This document shows, piece by piece, positions 1-10,731 of a DNA stretch of 64,000 nt; within the stretch, counting starts at the first letter, position 1; each line of letters opens with the position of its first letter. This DNA comes from Evernia prunastri. Its lineage: Eukaryota; Ascomycota; Lecanoromycetes; Lecanorales; Parmeliaceae. The DNA lies in contig NKYR01000018.1 of NCBI GenBank assembly GCA_003184365.1, positions 124,001 through 188,000 of the forward strand. The letters run 5' to 3'. A model generated the notes under the pieces. That model worked only from the letters and a program-made list of their open reading frames with translations, made no database searches and was not told the origin of the DNA. A program made the position numbers and the translations under genes.

Positions 1-317
1 AGCGGACCTTAGTGATCGAGGCTTCACGCTTTAAATCTGGCAGTCTTCCATTCAGCTAATCCAAAAGTAGATAACCAGTCTTCAGGAGGTATCCGCGAAT
101 AACCGCATCCAAAGCAGTAAAGAGTAACATGGGCTATGTCCTCCGCCTTCAAATGATGGAGAACGTGGATGAACGCTAATAACGTCGTGCAATTGTGCCA
201 TCCCATCCGTGTATAAGGTAGCTTAATCAGTCTTCTACAAATCGTCAGTCTTCCCACCTTCGACATCTTCCAAACCTTCAACCGCAAGAACGAAGCCCAA
301 CCCGTCTTTGAACAAAT

Positions 318-973
318 ATGTCTCACCCGAACCCCTCCGCCGAAGATCTGGTTGGCTCCGAAACCTCCGTTAAGGGACCCGGATCCACCATTGTACCTGA
401 AGAAGTCGCCATCCTCGACGTCGTCAACAGATTCCTCTCCTGCATCAAGAACAAAGATCGCGCGCTTATGCACTCGCTGGTACTGCCGAACGGCGCAGCG
501 ACACTGATCCGTCGAGGCAAGGCGGTCCATTTGAGTCTAGAGGCAGTGGTGGAGCGGATTCCTGTAGAGTCGACGATAGAGATGGATGAGCAGATTTACA
601 ACTGTAACGTGCATGTTGATGGGGACCTGGGTGTTGCGTAGGTACAATCTCTCAGCTCTTTTCTTCGGAACTTTTATTGCAAATGGATTAGCGGAAGTAA
701 AGCCATGCCTCCTTCACTGCTCGATTATTGTCTCGCCGGTCGATATCTGCAAAAGGCAAAGCTGACTCCGAAATCTGCAGGTGGACACCGTACATCTTTT
801 TAGAAAACGGTACGCTGAACCACTCAGGTACTAATATATTCAACATGTGGAAGACAGTGAGAAAGGGGTGGATCATCACTGGCGTTGCGGATATCTCTAG
901 GGAGGTTGATGAGAAAGCCTTTGACGCTTTCGGAGAAGCAGATGAGTGGAAGAAGTCGCAGAAATCGCAATAG
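318..973 (+). CDS. NTF2/SnoaL-fold protein (two exons, 170 aa)
   Basis: Exons 318-637 and 781-973 are joined by a 143-bp GT-AG intron. The phase-2 junction restores the motif LGVAWTPYIF, and the downstream sequence GTNIF...GWIITGVADI is typical of the SnoaL-like/NTF2 cone fold. The whole chain is about the size of one such domain. Many fungal members are annotated only as SnoaL-like or DUF4440-like; the fold can hold a small hydrophobic ligand or act as a hydrolase/isomerase, and no substrate can be inferred here. There is no signal peptide or membrane segment, so it is probably cytosolic. The C-terminus is Lys/Glu-rich. The exon join is well supported by the restored frame; the function is only a fold-level call. 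Confidence 0.75.
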
Positions 974-1295
974 TCGTGCCACGCACTCACATCACGAGCT
1001 CAGTAAGGGGGATTAGCCGAGTGCGTGGCATGACTAGAGATTGTAGAAGTGTTGGTGGGCTTGCTGTGCAACTTGTCGCACATCTCCATATTAGGGCTAG
1101 CTCTAGGGCTCGTACTCTATGAAATGACGATTTTTGTACGCATATTTTGATACCGAGCGGATTTCTAAGCAATTTAATATAAACAATCCTTTGCTCTTCA
1201 GCCTCAGATTTTCCCTTCTCTTCAATTTTTTTTCTCGAAATACTCGTCGTCTTAAAAAACCAGCAACAGGCACATTCACAGGTATTGGAAATAAC

Positions 1296-2777
1296 ATGGC
1301 ATCTCCACATCCTCCACACGGAGACGACGAATCTTTAGAAGATGGGCCTACTCTCTTAGACGCCGCAGAAGCGGCAGAAGAGATACCTTCTGATCCCGAC
1401 GAACCTATGGACTCCGATCCTGACGACGACGCCCCAGAAACCGAGATCCAGCTCCAAAACGACTCAAAAGCGCACTTTGACTCGCATACCGATTCCATCT
1501 TTACCATAGCCCAACATCCTCTCGATCCCTCTGTTGTAGCAACCGGCGGAGGCGACGACACATCCTACGTCTTCTCCGCCCATACCGTCTCCCCGGTGCT
1601 CCCTACATCATACGAATCCAATCCTTCGGCTGGCCGACCATCTCTGGAGCCTGTCGCCAAACTTACGGGCCATACAGACAGCATCAATGCGCTAATTTTT
1701 ACGTTACCGAATGGCGACTACCTCCTTACCGGTGGCCTGGATGGCCGTCTGCGAGCTCACAACACGAAGGATCAGTCGTACCCTCTGGTCGCAGAAGCGC
1801 AAGAAGTACCCGAGATCAATTTCCTCATTCCTTGTCCGAGCCCTTTATATCCAAATACTATCGCTCTAGGCGCTTCGGACGGCAGTGTCTGGGTCTACAC
1901 AGTCGATGCAGCGGACAAAGGGGCTCCGCTTCAAGTAATACAGGCATATTACCTGCATACGGAATCCTGTACCGCTGGAGCATGGACGCCGGATGGGAAA
2001 ATGCTTGCAACAGTCAGCGAAGATGGGAGCCTCTACGTTTGGGACGTCTTCGGAGAAGCCTCCGCCGCTGGTGTTGTAGGGAGCGCAGGGAGTCAGGCTG
2101 TGGTTGGTCTGACGACGGAAGACCAGAGATTTGCAGTCGAAGGAGGCCTATTCAGCGTTGCCGTTGCGCCAGGAGGTGCATTTGCTGTGGTTGCTGGAGC
2201 AGGAGGCATGATAAGGGTTGTTGGTCTACCACGGCTTGCTGCTGCATCGGCCTCAGCTACGCAAGGCATGAAGGGCGGAGGCTCCAAGAACAAGAGCGCA
2301 GGAGGAAGGAAAGCTGGCGGTGCTGATGGTGCAAGCTCAGGGCAGGCAGGGCAGATACTTGCGAGTCTGCAAGCACAGGGAGACTCGGTGGAGACGCTTG
2401 CTTTCAGCGCACCACCACTCACTCTACTCGCAGCCGGTAGTGTGGACGGAAGCGTTGTGCTCTTCGATACGGCGCATCGGTTTGCCGTAAGACGGCACAT
2501 ACGGGAAGCGCATGAGGAATTCGCCGTGGTAAAGGTGGAATTCGTGCCGGGATCTACGGGATACCTACTCACGAGCTGCGGGCTTGACGGAGTTGTGAGG
2601 AGATGGGATACCAGAGGCGGGACGGCAGCGAGCGGACAGGGGCTGGTTGAGGAGTGGAGAGGACATAGAGGAGAAGGAGAGGGAGGAGGCGTGCTGGGCT
2701 TTGTGCAAGGAGGAGGAAGGAGGATCGTGACGGCTGGGGATGATGGCGTGAGCTTAGTCTTTGAAACGACTACTTAG
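1296..2777 (+). CDS. SQT1: WD40 ribosome-assembly chaperone Sqt1/AAMP-like (493 aa)
   Basis: A single-exon WD40 protein. An acidic N-terminus (DDESLEDGP..., DSDPDDDAPETE) is followed by repeated WD blades such as FDSHTDSIFTIAQHP, LTGHTDSINALIF and ATVSEDGSLYVWD, which is the arrangement of yeast Sqt1 and human AAMP. Sqt1 captures newly made uL16 (Rpl10) and escorts it to the 60S subunit; the acidic surface is known to help bind the basic client. I chose the ATG at 1296 because the family starts just before the acidic stretch; the open frame extends further upstream to 1134 but reads as leader sequence. A low-complexity Gly/Ala/Lys insert near residues 315-355 sits between blades. The Sqt1 assignment rather than another WD40 protein rests on the acidic N-terminus and length. 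Confidence 0.78.
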   Translation: MASPHPPHGDDESLEDGPTLLDAAEAAEEIPSDPDEPMDSDPDDDAPETEIQLQNDSKAHFDSHTDSIFTIAQHPLDPSVVATGGGDDTSYVFSAHTVSPVLPTSYESNPSAGRPSLEPVAKLTGHTDSINALIFTLPNGDYLLTGGLDGRLRAHNTKDQSYPLVAEAQEVPEINFLIPCPSPLYPNTIALGASDGSVWVYTVDAADKGAPLQVIQAYYLHTESCTAGAWTPDGKMLATVSEDGSLYVWDVFGEASAAGVVGSAGSQAVVGLTTEDQRFAVEGGLFSVAVAPGGAFAVVAGAGGMIRVVGLPRLAAASASATQGMKGGGSKNKSAGGRKAGGADGASSGQAGQILASLQAQGDSVETLAFSAPPLTLLAAGSVDGSVVLFDTAHRFAVRRHIREAHEEFAVVKVEFVPGSTGYLLTSCGLDGVVRRWDTRGGTAASGQGLVEEWRGHRGEGEGGGVLGFVQGGGRRIVTAGDDGVSLVFETTT

Positions 2778-4154
2778 ATTTGGGTTGGAATGACTCACGT
2801 AGGGCATAGCAATGGCGTATCTAAAGTACTCGCATCAGGCATGGGTGGTGAAGCGATTGTCCCTTATGAATTGACGAATACACACACACTAGTTTCAAGC
2901 TCGGTCAGAAGAACCACAATGAATTCCCAAACCCTGCAAGATAAACCTTACCCGGCTCAAGGAATGGGTATGTTCCGCATACTCCAATCTCTACATCTTA
3001 CATCTCTGACCGGAAGCATCCTTCTCAGCTCAGCCCTGACACAAGACAATGACATGACCGGGCTGGTGGTGATCTCCCCGTTGGACGTGGGGGTCCCCGG
3101 GGGGGCGCTCACAAGGCCACCAATCATCTCCACGCTCCAACAGGCGATCTCCGCCGACGTCCTAACGTCACTCCAAACCCGAAACAACGCGCATCTGCTT
3201 CACCGACACCTCCTCCTTCCAGGCATAAAAAGCTCATGCGACTGACCGGACGTGGCAAAGGTCAGGACTGCAGGTGAAATGTGGGATCGCGTGCGCCTGT
3301 CCTAAAAAAGCTACGGGACGACTGACCGGGGGGGGGGAAAGATGTCGGGAGAAGATGGGAAAGGATTAGGGGAGAGGCATGCTTTAAAGGGAAATAGGCA
3401 AATAGTATTTACGGGAAGAGTGCGAAGGGATGGAGGTTTCCCTACTTAATGCAGGCAGGACATCCGAAAAGCGTTGTTTTTTTTTCACGCCTAGCGCTTC
3501 AGGGGTAGAGTAAGGTAGGCACTGATGAATTGCCTCGTCGCCCTAGTTTCTAGGCAGACGGAGGTCCGGTGTATGACTTCAAAATCACCATCGGAGTGCG
3601 GTTTCCAGGAATTCGCGCATTTCGAATAAGATTCTTGGGGGGAGTTGCAGGGACCTGGCCTTCAAAGGCACGGGGTTTTGGTATCACTATTGGCTAAATT
3701 CATGTGCATCGTGGTCTAAAGATTGAAAGGTGCTTGCGCTTGACATATCTATATGACAATGAAAACATATGCTGAATGTCTGGGGTTGCTACCGATACCT
3801 GAGGTCGTGAAGAAAATCTGTACTTGTGAATTGGAGGGAATGTGTGATGTTGCGGAGAGCCTCAACGGACGGGGATTGGGTTGATTTGAGCGAGGGATTG
3901 TAGCACAAGATAAGTTTCGATAGAGACATGGGTTGAAAGCGAGTGTAGGTTAGGAGAAGAGTCGCAATGCTTTGTCGAGCTTAGGTACGAAAGAGATTGT
4001 CTGTACAGACTTCTGTCAGACTTCGTCCAAATGATAGACTCGACGCAGCTCAACCCACCCAGCAGCGTTCCGTGTTCCATCTGCAATATTCTTCCTTCTT
4101 CACTTCGTGGAAAAAGGTTTCATCTATTGGCTTCGTGTACTCCATGCCGGTCTT
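2778..4154. other. Intergenic, no supported gene
   Basis: Short open frames occur here (for example 2790-3245 on +), but they show no domain, no codon-usage signature and no plausible splice extension. The stretch includes a run of ten G near 3330 and a run of T near 3478. I see no RNA gene. Confidence 0.5.
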
Positions 4155-4337
4155 TCAGTACTCTCTAGCATAGACGTCTTTGGGGCGCCCGCAGGATGGA
4201 TTGGTACAGTACGAGTTGAATTTAATGGACATCAGACCCTCTCCACAGTTACCGCATGTCCAGTGGCGAGGTGGGGGTGGAGGAGGACGACGAGGAGGAG
4301 CGGCGGGCCGACTGTGGGTCGAGGTTTGGTTGGGCAT
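4155..4337 (-). CDS. Tiny Cys-rich zinc-ribbon-like protein (60 aa)
   Basis: A Pro-rich N-terminus (PPRRPPPPPPRHW) leads into WTCGNCGEG...YCTNPSCGRPKD, that is CxxC-x(n)-CxxxxC, the spacing expected for a small treble-clef or RanBP2-like zinc site. The protein ends soon after the last Cys. Two other small minus-strand genes in this region (5841-6011 and 10522-10731) share the W-x-C-x-x-C opening. Such short Cys-rich proteins are common in Pezizomycotina and mostly uncharacterised. No signal peptide is seen. It may lack a further exon. The function is unknown. Confidence 0.5.
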   Translation of the reverse strand: MPNQTSTHSRPAAPPRRPPPPPPRHWTCGNCGEGLMSIKFNSYCTNPSCGRPKDVYAREY

Positions 4338-5397
4338 GATTGACGGTTTTATTTGACAGCGGGACCTATTTTGACGTGATTGATAGAAGGACTGGTTGCG
4401 GAAGTCGAGACTTTGGTGCTAAAAGGCAGGGCTGCTCTTAGAGCTGAAAGATTGCTTGGTGTGTCTGGCTTCTGTTCTTCTCGAAGGTGTGGAATGCTTG
4501 TATGTCAGGATGATTGAATTGGAAGAGATATGAGCGTTGACGGCTCCCCTTTATATACCAGAGGAGGATGCACTGTTACTCTTCATCAGGCAGGCGCTGG
4601 GTAGGAGACTCACCGACCCCTTTAACTCCCTACACTCCCGTCGGAGTTGACGACGAAGCATCGCCCCTTCAAGGCAATTCATTTATCTCCTGGCCGTCAA
4701 GGAAGGGCGAAGGAAGCTTTGTAGAAGGTCCGGTCATTTTCGGAAAGCTCGAAGGAACGTTGACCGATAAAGTGAAGCTTGGAATGATTTTTGCGCTGCG
4801 GAGGTCGAAGTCGTCGACGCAATCTTAGGTTACGTTATAGCGGTTGGCTCCTTAAAAAAGTTTGCTTAGCAGTCTGTCTGCTTCGGTATGACAACAGAAT
4901 TATAGTGCGTACCGTGACGGATCATTACGAGCAGGTACTCCACCCCCCTCATGAAGCTTATTGAAGGCAATGGTGGCTATGTAATGTGTTCATCGCGTAT
5001 TGACATGTCCAAGCAGGGTAGGACATGAGCCGTACCCCTATGATGAAGTGCAAGTACTGCTAGGATGTTAATGATGCAACGAAATATAATTGTGTCAATG
5101 GGGCTTGGAGCTTAGAGTGTAGGCGTATGGACAGTCAAGTTTGAGGAGAAAAGACTTCCATTGACCCGAGGCAGGCCTACCTTACCTACCTTACCTGCTT
5201 TAGTTACCCATGATCAAGCTGCAAGGTGAAGCAAGATAGTGGAGTGGAGGCGGAAGAGAAGAGCTAAAACGCCTGATCTGATGGGGAAGGCTGTCCCGGT
5301 CGGAAATCTGCAATTGCCATGTGCTCGCCACGTTAGCCGGTAAGGAACCTCAGCCATCATGCCTTGCTAATGCACGTAGTCTAGCCTTTCACATTTC

Positions 5398-5440
5398 ACC
5401 ACTCACCACTCACCACTCACCACTCACCACTCACCAATCA
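5398..5440. repeat. Microsatellite (CACTCACC)n
   Basis: About five head-to-tail copies of an 8-bp CACTCACC unit, then a degenerate copy. It lies in a gene-free stretch (4338-5840) that otherwise shows only short unsupported open frames and a TACCTTACC cluster at about 5176-5200. Confidence 0.85.
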
Positions 5441-5840
5441 CCGACCACCACTCTGTGGGGATCCTGAGGAACTTGCAAAGTGTAGTGAACATGTTGAAAG
5501 AATCGGTGACGCAAGGCAAATGCGATGAAAGGGTATGCGCATCTGACCGAAGTGCAGATAACCGGATAAGGCACCCACGACGCTCCAAAATCCGTAAGAC
5601 CACAGCTAGTGAAGCATGCTCTGGTCTTTGCATTACATCATTCTCTCAGATTTGAAAAATGTGTCTCTCGTATTTAGCATTTAGTTGAAACCCGAGCCCG
5701 AACAAACTTCAAATTCGGTCATTTCCTGGCCCTCAGTATTTTGAGATACCTCTCTTCAAATCCTGCATGTGCATTCCGTCGAGGACCATAGGAAAGGGGA
5801 AGGAACTGGTCTTTGAGCAATGAAAACATTAGCATCTCTC

Positions 5841-6011
5841 TTATACCAAAATCTCCGAAAGAACCATCAAAAGCACCCACCACATTAACTCCTTCCTGCA
5901 GTAATCGCATCTGGAATGGTCACATTGACGGCCGTTGATGACGTTCGTGCAGCTAGATTGCGTCTCGCTGTTGTAAGGGCCGCTGTTGCATTGGTGGCAG
6001 TACCACATCAT
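5841..6011 (-). CDS. Tiny Cys-rich zinc-binding-like protein (56 aa)
   Basis: The chain starts MMWYCHQCNSGP and continues with SSCTN...CDHSRCDYCRK, giving three Cys pairs plus a His, a likely zinc site of the W-x-C-x-x-C type shared with the genes at 4155-4337 and 10522-10731. I chose the ATG pair at 6011 because the conserved part begins there. The frame is open upstream to 6455, but that extension lacks recognisable features and could be intron or leader. A short hydrophobic tail (WWVLLMVL) follows the last Cys. The function is unknown; it could equally be the last exon of a longer gene. Confidence 0.45.
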   Translation of the reverse strand: MMWYCHQCNSGPYNSETQSSCTNVINGRQCDHSRCDYCRKELMWWVLLMVLSEILV

Positions 6012-8229
6012 TGGCGTGGTGGTTGGTCTCTCGTGATCGCCCGGTCCTGGCGGCGCGCCGTTTCCCAGTATATGACACACATTGTTCCTCACTTTTCCCA
6101 CAGCCTTTATCAATCTGTAGCGGTAGCCTGCACGACTAGACGGAGTCGGGCCGATGACTACAGCGATGTGAGCGCTGTGAAGTGCACCTGGTGGCAAATT
6201 AGTGACAAGTGGAGACTGAAATGCCAATGCAATGATTGACCCCCAAGAACCGTAGGTGAAAATTGAGTCGACAATGGCTGGGGATTCGCACCGCCCAGGG
6301 CATGCTTGGATAATGATATCTTGAGGGAATTCGCATTCCGGCCACTTTGAAGCCAGCCGTTTTGAAGACGAGCGAAGGACAGAGTAAGCATGATTGTCAG
6401 ATAAAGCGGCATCTGAAGAAAGTTTGGTTGTTGCTGGAGAGGAAAATTGGAGCAATAAACAAAATTAATGGGTCAAAGATCTTAGGAATAGGGCGTGAAG
6501 CAGTAAACTGCGGACTAACAAAAGACATACCCCAAATGGTAACGGACAACAATCGGTCTGCCTGAGTCGTACGAAGCGTGTGTCTTATTCATGAATGCAA
6601 CGCTACTCTATCAACCAGACAAAAGGCGGGAAGGCAGTGTGCAAGGATGCAGGTCACGCATAAACTGACTTTGTCACGCACACCAAGCCAATGCCACCCC
6701 TGACGCTTACTTCATTTCCTGACCCCGGCACGCTCTATTTAGTCGAGCCAGAGTTGCCGGTGGTATGATGTGTCAACTTGATACACAGGCGTAAAAGAAG
6801 GCGTATAAGGAGAGATCCCACAGTCCTCCATTATCGGCTCCTTCTTACGGAGTCCTAAAGCTCGTTTGATTTGGGCCCGACTTGGCAGTTCGTCTGGCAA
6901 AAGTTTGACTCTCCTTCAGACTTTGTGACTGTTCAATGTCATAAGCGCAGCGCAACGAGAACCTTTAGGTGCCTACAGATGTGAATCAAGATCACCTGGG
7001 AGTCAACCAAGGAAATAACTAAGTATGAAAGGTTGGGGAATTCATGAAATGGGATGAAAGGTGTGGCAAATGATACTATCCGGACAAGACTTCCTTTTCC
7101 GACAAGGTGGTACGAATGTGTTACCTCCGCTAGCGGTCAAAGCTAAGATGTTGAGCCGCCGTTTGTTGTCAGGCTGCCGATGGACTGTGAGAGAAAGCAA
7201 CGGTCGATAACATTGGTTTGGTGCCGTGTGTGCAAGGAGAGTGGGTATGCGTCCGAGTCACAGAATATTTCTCCCGCTGCACCAGTATCGTCAACATTTA
7301 GCACAACAACCGCTGCAATGGCCACACATGTTCAAGGTTCGTTTCCTCGACAACGACACATTGTGGCAACTCAGATTTCAGAGTGTGGTTTAGCGTTGGG
7401 TTGGCTTGGTAGTAAGAGCCTCATAGTTCGGTAAGTCCGAATGCCCCTAGGTTTGGGCCATGTCCCTCAATTCTGTGAATATCGAATCAAGGCTGCAATG
7501 TGGGAGACGTGGAGTAAGCAAATTAATGCTTAAGGCACGGCCCACATCCCAACACACGCGGAAACAATCATCCTCTCCGGTCGAGATGACAGGGCAAGCA
7601 TCCTTCTCGAATCTAATTTGCTATGATCGAGGCCAATGTTTGGCTGGGAACTTGACGTCCAAAATGAATTCCCTCCAAATGAATGAGCGGTGAGAAGCTG
7701 GCATACACCCACATTACTTCGAGGCTGGGAAGGCCTAAAGGTGGCAATTGACTTCTTTTCCAATGACTCCCGCAAACGCCTGGTTGCCTACACGGACCGA
7801 GTCGAAGGATCCGATGCCTACTTACCTTTACGCGACATGGAACCCAGTGTGACCAGTAGAGATTTGCGATTGCTTTTGGAGTGAAAAGGCTGCAATCAAA
7901 GACTGCATGCTCATTGGAGCTTAGGCGCAAGAGTTGCTGTTGTTTATCTTCTCCCAAGCTACGAGTACGACTTAGATCCGGACTAGCTCCGACTTATAAC
8001 CTTAGTCATCAAAGGTACTTTGTCAAGAGCGTAGGTACACCAGGTAGGCAGCGCTGACTTGGTGAAAGATGGTATGGTTCATTGAATATTGAACGGTGTA
8101 TTTATCCACTATTCTCAGTATTTACAAAAGCTTCACTTGGAGCATTCGATTTCCAAAGGACGTGGCACTTGCTATTATGGGCTGCTGACGATTCCGGGCC
8201 AATACCAGGCCCATCAATCCAGTCATTCA
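6012..8229. other. Intergenic, no supported gene
   Basis: Only short frames are present. One at 7180-7434 (+) contains WCRVCKESG, which resembles the opening of the neighbouring Cys-rich genes but lacks the second Cys pair, so it may be a decayed copy or chance. A frame starting at 6412 (-) begins with a hydrophobic stretch, but nothing confirms it as a gene. Confidence 0.45.
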
Positions 8230-10054
8230 ATGGCCCCGAATGCATCTATCAATAAAGCTACAAATTTATGGGTATCCAGGGTCATTCCACTGATTCTTGT
8301 CGGACTTGTGGGATACGCTTCTTGGGTCCAGATAAAGCTTTTATGCGGTCCGGGGTTTCCGAAATCGTTCGGCTTGTCCATGGTTTACTGACGAGCATCA
8401 ACAGTCGACTACCTCCTCAGACCTTCCACCACTCTCCACGCTTCTCGCCCCGGCCCAGCGATTGGTATCCTTGTGGTATACTGTATCCTTCTCCTCCTCT
8501 TCATCGTCACATACGCACGCCTCCTCTTTACCGTTACCGTCAATCCCGGATACGTCCCACACAGCAGTCAATGGTCGGCTCTGCGAGAGAGCAAAGCGAA
8601 GGCACAACGCAATCAACGCCATAGGAGAAAATACGGCCGAAGCTTTGACGGAAACACCGGGGAGAATGCTGTAGGGAAAAGCGCGGAAAATAGGAACCTG
8701 TCTGGCCACGGTTATGTGGGTGAAGCATCTGCAACGCCTACGACTACGGAACCAGCGCCTGGCCTGCAAGACTTCTACAGCAGGGATGTGTTTGTCTGCC
8801 AGACAGATGGTCGTCCCATCTGGTGCTCTACTTGCTTGAATTGGAAACCTGACCGAGCGCATCACTGTCGTGAAGTTGAGCGATGCGTTCGCAAGATGGA
8901 TCACTTCTGCCCATGGTAAGTTCTTGACTGCGCAAAGTCCAAGCTGTTGAGTGGAGGGCCAAATCCTAAAAAGCCAGATTCTCTCTCTTGATCAGACCTA
9001 GGAGTTCGTTCAGTACTGACCGCGGCTAGGGTCGGAGGTGTGGTCTCTGAGACGTCCTTCAAGTTTTTCATCCAGTTCGTTGGTTGGTCTGCAGTCTATT
9101 GTGTCTTCAACCTCATCGTTGCAGCGTACTTTCTTGCGGAGTATAGGAGAGAGGTAAGCGCGTTTTGCTACTTTGGTCCAATACGGACCACTCTCATAAG
9201 GCTTCAACAGAAGTGACGAGATAAGGCCACGAGCGGCGGGGATGGTGTCTTACCAACATGGCTTTGTTCAACGTGTCCAGATCATCAGGCTGATAGATGC
9301 CTATGCAGCAACACTCTCTTTATGTCCACTGGCTGGTCGTGGTATGCTTGTACGTGCACCAACACTCTCACATGTGTGATAGCGGCTAATGCTAGTCTTC
9401 AGAGGCGCTCTCTTCGGTGTATTCAATCTAGGCATGACTGGCAGCTCACTCCAGTTTGCCCTTGTCAATACCACAACCATCGAAAACCTCTCCAGGAGGA
9501 CCATAGTCTGGACGCTGGCCGTTCACATGCCAAAGCCTCCAGAAAGGTCGACCGGATTTCGTACCGTCTCCTTCTCAACAGCAGCGTTGGCGACGGACTC
9601 TGATACACTGGCTGGGGAACAGGCACCAGGCGTTATAAAGACCTTCGCGATCCTGCATACCAAGCCTGGAGAGAACCCTTTCGATCTTGGACCGTATCAA
9701 AACTTCAAAACGATTATGGGGGATCATTGGTACGACTGGTTGCTGCCGATCAGCTACAGCCCATGTTGCAACCATGATCGCAGAGATGCTCAATTTTCCA
9801 TGGGCCCGGTCGTCCAACGGATGCGGGCTGAAGCGGGAATCGCCATTTTAGAGGAAATCAGCGATGAGAAGACGCATAGCAACCGGAAGCGCAGGAGACG
9901 GCAGTCCCATAAAGCCAGAGCTGCAGATGCTGCAGCGGAGCCAGACAGCCATCAGGATGAGAAAGCGGATCGACATACGGGACACGACAGAGATGCAGCT
10001 GACGATTTTGATTTAGAAGCCGGCCTTGGAGGTACAAATGGACATGTACATTAA
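8230..10054 (+). CDS. PFA5: DHHC-family protein S-acyltransferase Pfa5 (five exons, 481 aa)
   Basis: Exons 8230-8347, 8405-8915, 9030-9153, 9309-9349 and 9403-10054 sum to an exact reading frame. The chain has four predicted membrane segments (VIPLILVGLVGYA; YCILLLLFIVTYARLLF; FKFFIQFVGWSAVYCVFNLIV; VHWLVVVCLLGALFGVF) with the zinc-binding Cys-rich domain between the second and third. That domain reads CSTCLNWKPDRAHHC...RCVRKMDHFCPWVGG. The catalytic tetrapeptide is DHFC rather than DHHC; as I recall, the Pfa5 branch shows this. The TTxE-type segment (NTTTIENL) follows the last helix, and ENPFDLG...NF is the usual C-terminal element. The enzyme transfers palmitate from acyl-CoA to cytosolic Cys residues of membrane proteins. 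Exon 4 (41 bp) was placed because it restores VHWLVVVCL; the donors at 8348 and 9350 are weaker than consensus. Confidence 0.85.
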
Positions 10055-10521
10055 CACAATCTTGCATTGCATAGCGTAGGACGCATAAAAGGGTTCTCTT
10101 TGAGCTTGTTGGTTTAAAAATGGCAACTACATTTGTGGTACAATCTTCATACAATCCTCAAATTCATGCAGCATGGGCAACTTTTCCCCCCGACTGATCT
10201 GCCAAGCATCCACAAGCACGGCAAGTCTGGTTCAACTCCATTACTAATTCTCTCTACTTAGCTACTAACGATGGAGCAAGCATCGAACATCAAAATCAAG
10301 ACCACCAGGCGCAAATGACAAAAGCAAAAGTCTATACTCATACACAACCAAACTCCGAACAAACCAGCGATAATCCTACAATTCGCACCAGTTCTATCGC
10401 TCACATTCGCTCCAAATATTGCAGTCAACCGTCTTATATCCTATCATCTGTCTTTTCACCCTCTTCATATCTCTCGCACATCCCTGCAAGTCCCGCCCGC
10501 TTAAACGTACAAGGTCCGCCC

Positions 10522-10731
10522 TCAACAATCACTGCAAGCTGAGCACTTGTAATGACCACACATGGCACATCTTTCAGGGGCATGTGCTCGATGGTTGAGT
10601 TGACGGCACTCGCTGCAAACCCAACACCCTTGCCTATGAAGCGCGGTGGAGGCTGCGGAGCTACGAGCCTTCTGATTCGAGGGGTGGATACTGCCGAAGG
10701 CGTCTGAGGCGGAGAGGCAATAGTGGACCAT
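10522..10731 (-). CDS. Tiny Cys-rich zinc-finger-like protein (69 aa)
   Basis: The C-terminal half reads CWVCSECRQLNH...ERCAMCGHYKC and then SACSDC at the very end, so four CxxC-type pairs in 35 residues. This looks like a RanBP2/rubredoxin-like zinc ribbon plus an extra pair. The N-terminal half is Ser/Ala-rich and unremarkable. It is the best-formed of the three small minus-strand Cys-rich genes in the first 11 kb. There is no signal peptide, so a secreted disulphide-rich effector is less likely than an intracellular zinc protein. The function is unknown. Confidence 0.55.
   Translation of the reverse strand: MVHYCLSASDAFGSIHPSNQKARSSAASTALHRQGCWVCSECRQLNHRAHAPERCAMCGHYKCSACSDC

Noticed and set aside
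24..530. 168-codon minus-strand open frame overlapping the first gene
   Set aside because: It is antisense to the SnoaL-like gene, whose spliced frame restores a recognisable domain; the minus frame has none.
2790..3245. 151-codon plus-strand frame after Sqt1
   Set aside because: No domain, erratic composition and no homologous motif.
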